NCBI GenBank assembly: GCA_002311345.1
Contig: DCAA01000003.1
Coordinates: 5,016-31,084, forward strand
From: Planctomycetes bacterium UBA1146
Lineage (GTDB): Bacteria; Planctomycetota; UBA8108; UBA1146
Direction: 5' to 3'
DNA: 26,069 bases
Translations under genes and position numbers: made by a program
In this document: piece by piece, positions 24,043-26,069 of the stretch
Position numbering within the stretch: position 1 is the first letter of the stretch
How the letters are laid out: the number at the start of each line of letters is the position of its first letter
The notes under the pieces: generated by a model
Databases searched by the model: none
What the model saw: the letters and a program-made list of their open reading frames with translations, nothing else
What the model was told of the DNA's origin: nothing

Positions 24043-24924
24043 TTACTTCATCAACTTCCGAGCCGCAGTAGGAACACGGAACTTGTCGATTTCTTCTGAA
24101 GTGTCGATCACGTATTCATAGCGAAACACGACGTGCTCCACTCCGTCCGAGAATGCTGCATCGCCTTTAGCCGTCTTGCCATCCTGGTTTCGCATACCGG
24201 TGAGAACTAGAAGTTCCAGTTTCCTGGGGCTATTGGTGATCGGATCCAGGTCGATATCGAGAACACTGCGAGTCTGGGTTCTGTCCGCACGGGACAGGTA
24301 TTCGGAAATACATCAGCCACCCGACAGGCAGCCGGAATTCTGTACCTCGATGAAATATTTCAAGGCCGTCTTTTCCGGCAGGGTCACCCTCAACCTATGA
24401 TAGAGGCGATTCTCTTCACGTCCGGCGACCGTTGTTTTACCCGTGGTACCCTCGCGAACCTCCTCCGACGGTTTCTCTTTCGATGCAAGCCACTCGACCT
24501 TCTGATGCTTTCTGGCTGCTTCCGAGAGCAGTCTTTCCGGGAAGGCGAACAGGCGATCGAGTTTTTTTCCTTCCGCAGTCGACTGCAATACTCTCCAGAT
24601 GTCGCCATCGAAGAGTGCACCCTTGTCGATGGTACGGAAGATCTTATCTTCGGGCATATGCATCAGCATCCCACGAACCAGGCCGGAGTAATCTTCTTCG
24701 ACCGCCTGGTCGAGAATCTTGTGGTCGGATGATGCCGCCATGCCTCCATCGATGGAGACGCTGGTCGAGTAACCTTTTTTCAGTGTCAGCCTGAGAAAAT
24801 CCTTGGCTGCCTTGCGAACTGCTTTGACTGGATCGGGCGCTCTATCTACAGCGACGCTTCCAGCAAAACTCCAGGCACTTGCCACTGACACGACCAGTAG
24901 AGCAACTATGGTAATTCTGAGCAC
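24043..24924 (-). CDS. Secreted protein of unknown family with in-frame TGA; candidate selenoprotein (or nonsense-mutated gene)
   Basis: Read as ordinary code, the frame stops at a TGA (24315-24313) after 203 residues. It then continues in the same frame, without another stop, for 89 codons to a TAA at 24045-24043. The downstream part is homologous to the C-terminus of the paralogue at 25050-25850: MRNQDGKTAKGDAAFSDGVE here against FRNDQGRSAKGMLAFENGVR there, then HVVFRYEYVIDT against HVAFRCVYRLDT. The real gene is therefore 293 codons including the TGA, against 266 in the paralogue. The TGA context is NSGC-LSGG-TGA-CISEYLSR, so residue 204 would sit five residues after Cys199 and directly before Cys205. 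Two hairpins follow at once (separate entry). The start is GTG at 24924, with AGGAG seven bases upstream, then a signal peptide (RITIVALLVVSVASAWSFA). A selenocysteine is possible; a nonsense mutation, readthrough or sequence error remains possible. The family is not recognised. Confidence 0.72.
24281..24312 (-). promoter_or_regulatory. Candidate bacterial SECIS-like tandem hairpins just after the in-frame TGA
   Basis: On the minus strand, one base after the TGA, GTATT-TCCG-AATAC (24311-24298) forms a perfect five-pair stem. It is followed immediately by CTGTCC-CGTGC-GGACAG (24297-24281), a perfect six-pair stem with a five-base loop. The second loop begins 22 bases after the TGA and has G as its second base. 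Bacterial SECIS elements are known to need an apical loop about 16-37 bases downstream with a G among its first two bases; this fits. Small hairpins are common, so the fit alone is not proof. Confidence 0.5.
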
Positions 24925-24986
24925 AAAAGGCTCCTCTCGTCAGGTATTCGGACGGACCGATGCTACCCAGAGCCTCGACCGGAATC

Positions 24987-25028
24987 AAAAAAAAATCCGT
25001 GCAGGATCGTATTTCCATCCTGCACGGA
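24987..25028 (-). terminator. Rho-independent terminator of the upstream paralogue
   Basis: On the minus strand a perfect 12-bp stem (arms at 25028-25017 and 25007-24996, nine-base loop) is followed by nine Ts (24995-24987). This is a textbook intrinsic terminator 21 bases after the stop of the gene ending at 25050. It separates the two paralogues, so the TGA-containing gene needs its own promoter in 24925-24986 or depends on readthrough. Confidence 0.92.
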
Positions 25029-25049
25029 CCACGGGAGGGTGGGTTTGAG

Positions 25050-25850
25050 TTATTTGAGCAATTTGACCAGATCTCTCGAGAGGCGCATCTGACCAACGGC
25101 TACGGTGGTATCGAGGCGGTAGACACAACGGAAAGCGACGTGCCTCACACCGTTCTCGAATGCCAGCATCCCCTTGGCAGATCGACCTTGATCATTGCGA
25201 AATGCAGCCAGCAACCTGAAATCGATGCTCTGTGGAAGAGACCCGTTCTCCTCGAGAGTGACCTCCACAACGCCGTGGCTGTTCGATCCGTCAATTCTTT
25301 GTTCAGTCCGACTGTAAAGTAAATCAGAGAGACGCATACACCCCGAGTTGTTCATCTCCGAGAAGAGGGCCCGGGAACGTCGAGGAGCCAGGGTCACCTG
25401 GATCACTTTTCCAACTTCCTTCCATTCGACCCTGGAGCCTTTCTTCAGCGAGTCGATGAGTATTTCGGTGGGGACATCCACCAGGCCCTGGATGGCTCGA
25501 CCTTTGCGTGTCGAACGGATGTTCTTCCAGTTGCCTTCGGCCTCGATGGCACCCTTGTCACCGTTGATGTATGCGAAGAACTCGGGGAGGTGCATCAAGG
25601 GCCCGCGCACATCTGCCGAACACCTGAGACTGATATTGGGGCGATCCACCCGGTGATCGCCGGATTCAGTAAGTCCACCCACAACGAAGATCTCGGCACT
25701 GTAACCACTGTCGCGAGACATCTTCACCAGGTTACGAGTAGCCTCAAACAGTGCTTTACGAGCATTTTCCTCGGCACCGAAGAGTTCGGTACCTGCGAGA
25801 AGAACGATCGATATGAAGAAAACTGTCAGTTTCAATTGTTGGCTGGTCAT
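25050..25850 (-). CDS. Secreted protein of unknown family, paralogue of the TGA-interrupted gene
   Basis: A 266-residue protein with a signal peptide (QLKLTVFFISIVLLAGTELFG, probably cut near AEENA). The ATG at 25850 has AAGGAGG five to six bases upstream. It is clearly paralogous to the neighbouring gene along its whole length: SRDSGYSAEIFVVGGLTESGDH against LKKGYSTSVSIDGGMAASSDH, VRGPLMHLPEFFAYINGDKGA against VRGMLMHMPEDKIFRTIDKGA, then VEWK, an invariant NSGC motif and a shared C-terminus. Where the neighbour has LSGG-TGA-C after NSGC, this one has MRLSD, about three residues shorter, with no cysteine there. The fold looks like a mixed alpha/beta envelope protein. I do not recognise the family and assign no function. 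A strong terminator follows it, so it forms its own transcript. Confidence 0.82.
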   Translation of the reverse strand: MTSQQLKLTVFFISIVLLAGTELFGAEENARKALFEATRNLVKMSRDSGYSAEIFVVGGLTESGDHRVDRPNISLRCSADVRGPLMHLPEFFAYINGDKGAIEAEGNWKNIRSTRKGRAIQGLVDVPTEILIDSLKKGSRVEWKEVGKVIQVTLAPRRSRALFSEMNNSGCMRLSDLLYSRTEQRIDGSNSHGVVEVTLEENGSLPQSIDFRLLAAFRNDQGRSAKGMLAFENGVRHVAFRCVYRLDTTVAVGQMRLSRDLVKLLK

Positions 25851-25897
25851 TTGATCCTCCTTCACAGCGGGGACACGACTACCTCATACACTTCCAT

Positions 25898-25939
25898 CCT
25901 GATATCAGGCCCCGTAGGTCAACAATTCTGGAATTATTG
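25898..25939. promoter_or_regulatory. Two palindromic sites upstream of the last gene (possible operators)
   Basis: CCTGATATCAGG at 25898-25909 is a perfect 12-base palindrome. Ten bases further, CAACAATTC at 25920-25928 and GAATTATTG at 25931-25939 form a nine-base inverted repeat with one mismatch around a two-base centre. Both lie 48-89 bases upstream of the start codon at 25850, where a regulator would bind. A TTGACC, -35-like on the minus strand, lies between them, but I find no matching -10. The rest of 25851-26069 shows nothing I can call. Confidence 0.35.
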
Positions 25940-26069
25940 GGAAATACGGGCAGAGACCCACAGAGAGCTGATTTCGAGGGATGCGGCAAGAGAGGTGGAA
26001 AATCGGCGGGCAGTATCAGAACAAGGGGAGGCGGGAATCTCCCAGGATCACTTCAACATTTTTTTGACC

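Noticed and set aside
24043..24315. Frameshift as the cause of the early stop in the TGA-interrupted gene
   Set aside because: The homology before and after the stop is in the same frame; 24313 to 24043 is an exact multiple of three, so no indel needs to be invoked.
26030..26065. Possible intrinsic terminator near the right edge (GGGAG...CTCCC then seven Ts)
   Set aside because: The stem is only about five pairs and the T-run is some 20 bases further on, too far for an intrinsic terminator.

Overview
The window looks like a bacterial chromosome segment, moderately GC-rich by eye, with Shine-Dalgarno-led genes and ATG, GTG and TTG starts. Two secreted sulfatases, a secreted sialate-esterase-like/M28 fusion, many signal-peptide proteins of unknown family and a valyl-tRNA synthetase with an extra coiled-coil insertion suggest a Planctomycetota-like organism. 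That assignment is an inference; no rRNA or other phylogenetic marker apart from valS is present. I see no tRNA, rRNA, CRISPR array, transposase or phage gene.

Layout. (1) 3-191: 3' end of a plus-strand gene. (2) 217-3873, minus: a dimethylglycine/sarcosine dehydrogenase-like flavoenzyme followed by 2-aminoethylphosphonate:pyruvate transaminase (phnW), a possible route for N-methylated aminophosphonates. (3) 3985-15073, plus: a collinear run of a secreted esterase/peptidase fusion, deoC, a two-domain ALDH16-like aldehyde dehydrogenase, an ATP-grasp ligase overlapping a FAD amine/amino-acid oxidase, and two sulfatases, closed by a perfect 15-bp terminator-like hairpin shared with the converging gene. 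(4) 15153-16313, minus: a secreted protein of unknown family. (5) 16460-19494, minus: a tight three-gene unit of FkbM-like methyltransferase, Cys/Met-metabolism PLP enzyme and ATP-grasp ligase, which looks like a small-molecule or peptide-modifying pathway. (6) 19665-22919, plus: valS. (7) 23051-25850, minus: three secreted proteins, two of them paralogues of a family I do not recognise and one secretin-like.

The most striking observation is in region 7. The gene at 24043-24924 is interrupted by one in-frame TGA at 24313-24315. The frame stays open for 89 more codons, and those codons align with the C-terminus of the uninterrupted paralogue next door. The TGA lies in a Cys-x4-TGA-Cys context and is followed at once by two small perfect hairpins. 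The second places a 5-base loop, with G at its second position, 22 bases after the TGA, which fits the general geometry of bacterial SECIS elements. A previously unannotated secreted selenoprotein is therefore a real possibility; a nonsense mutation or sequencing error is the main alternative.

No gene-free stretch exceeds 300 bases. The longest, 25851-26069, holds two palindromic sites upstream of the last gene and otherwise nothing I can call.
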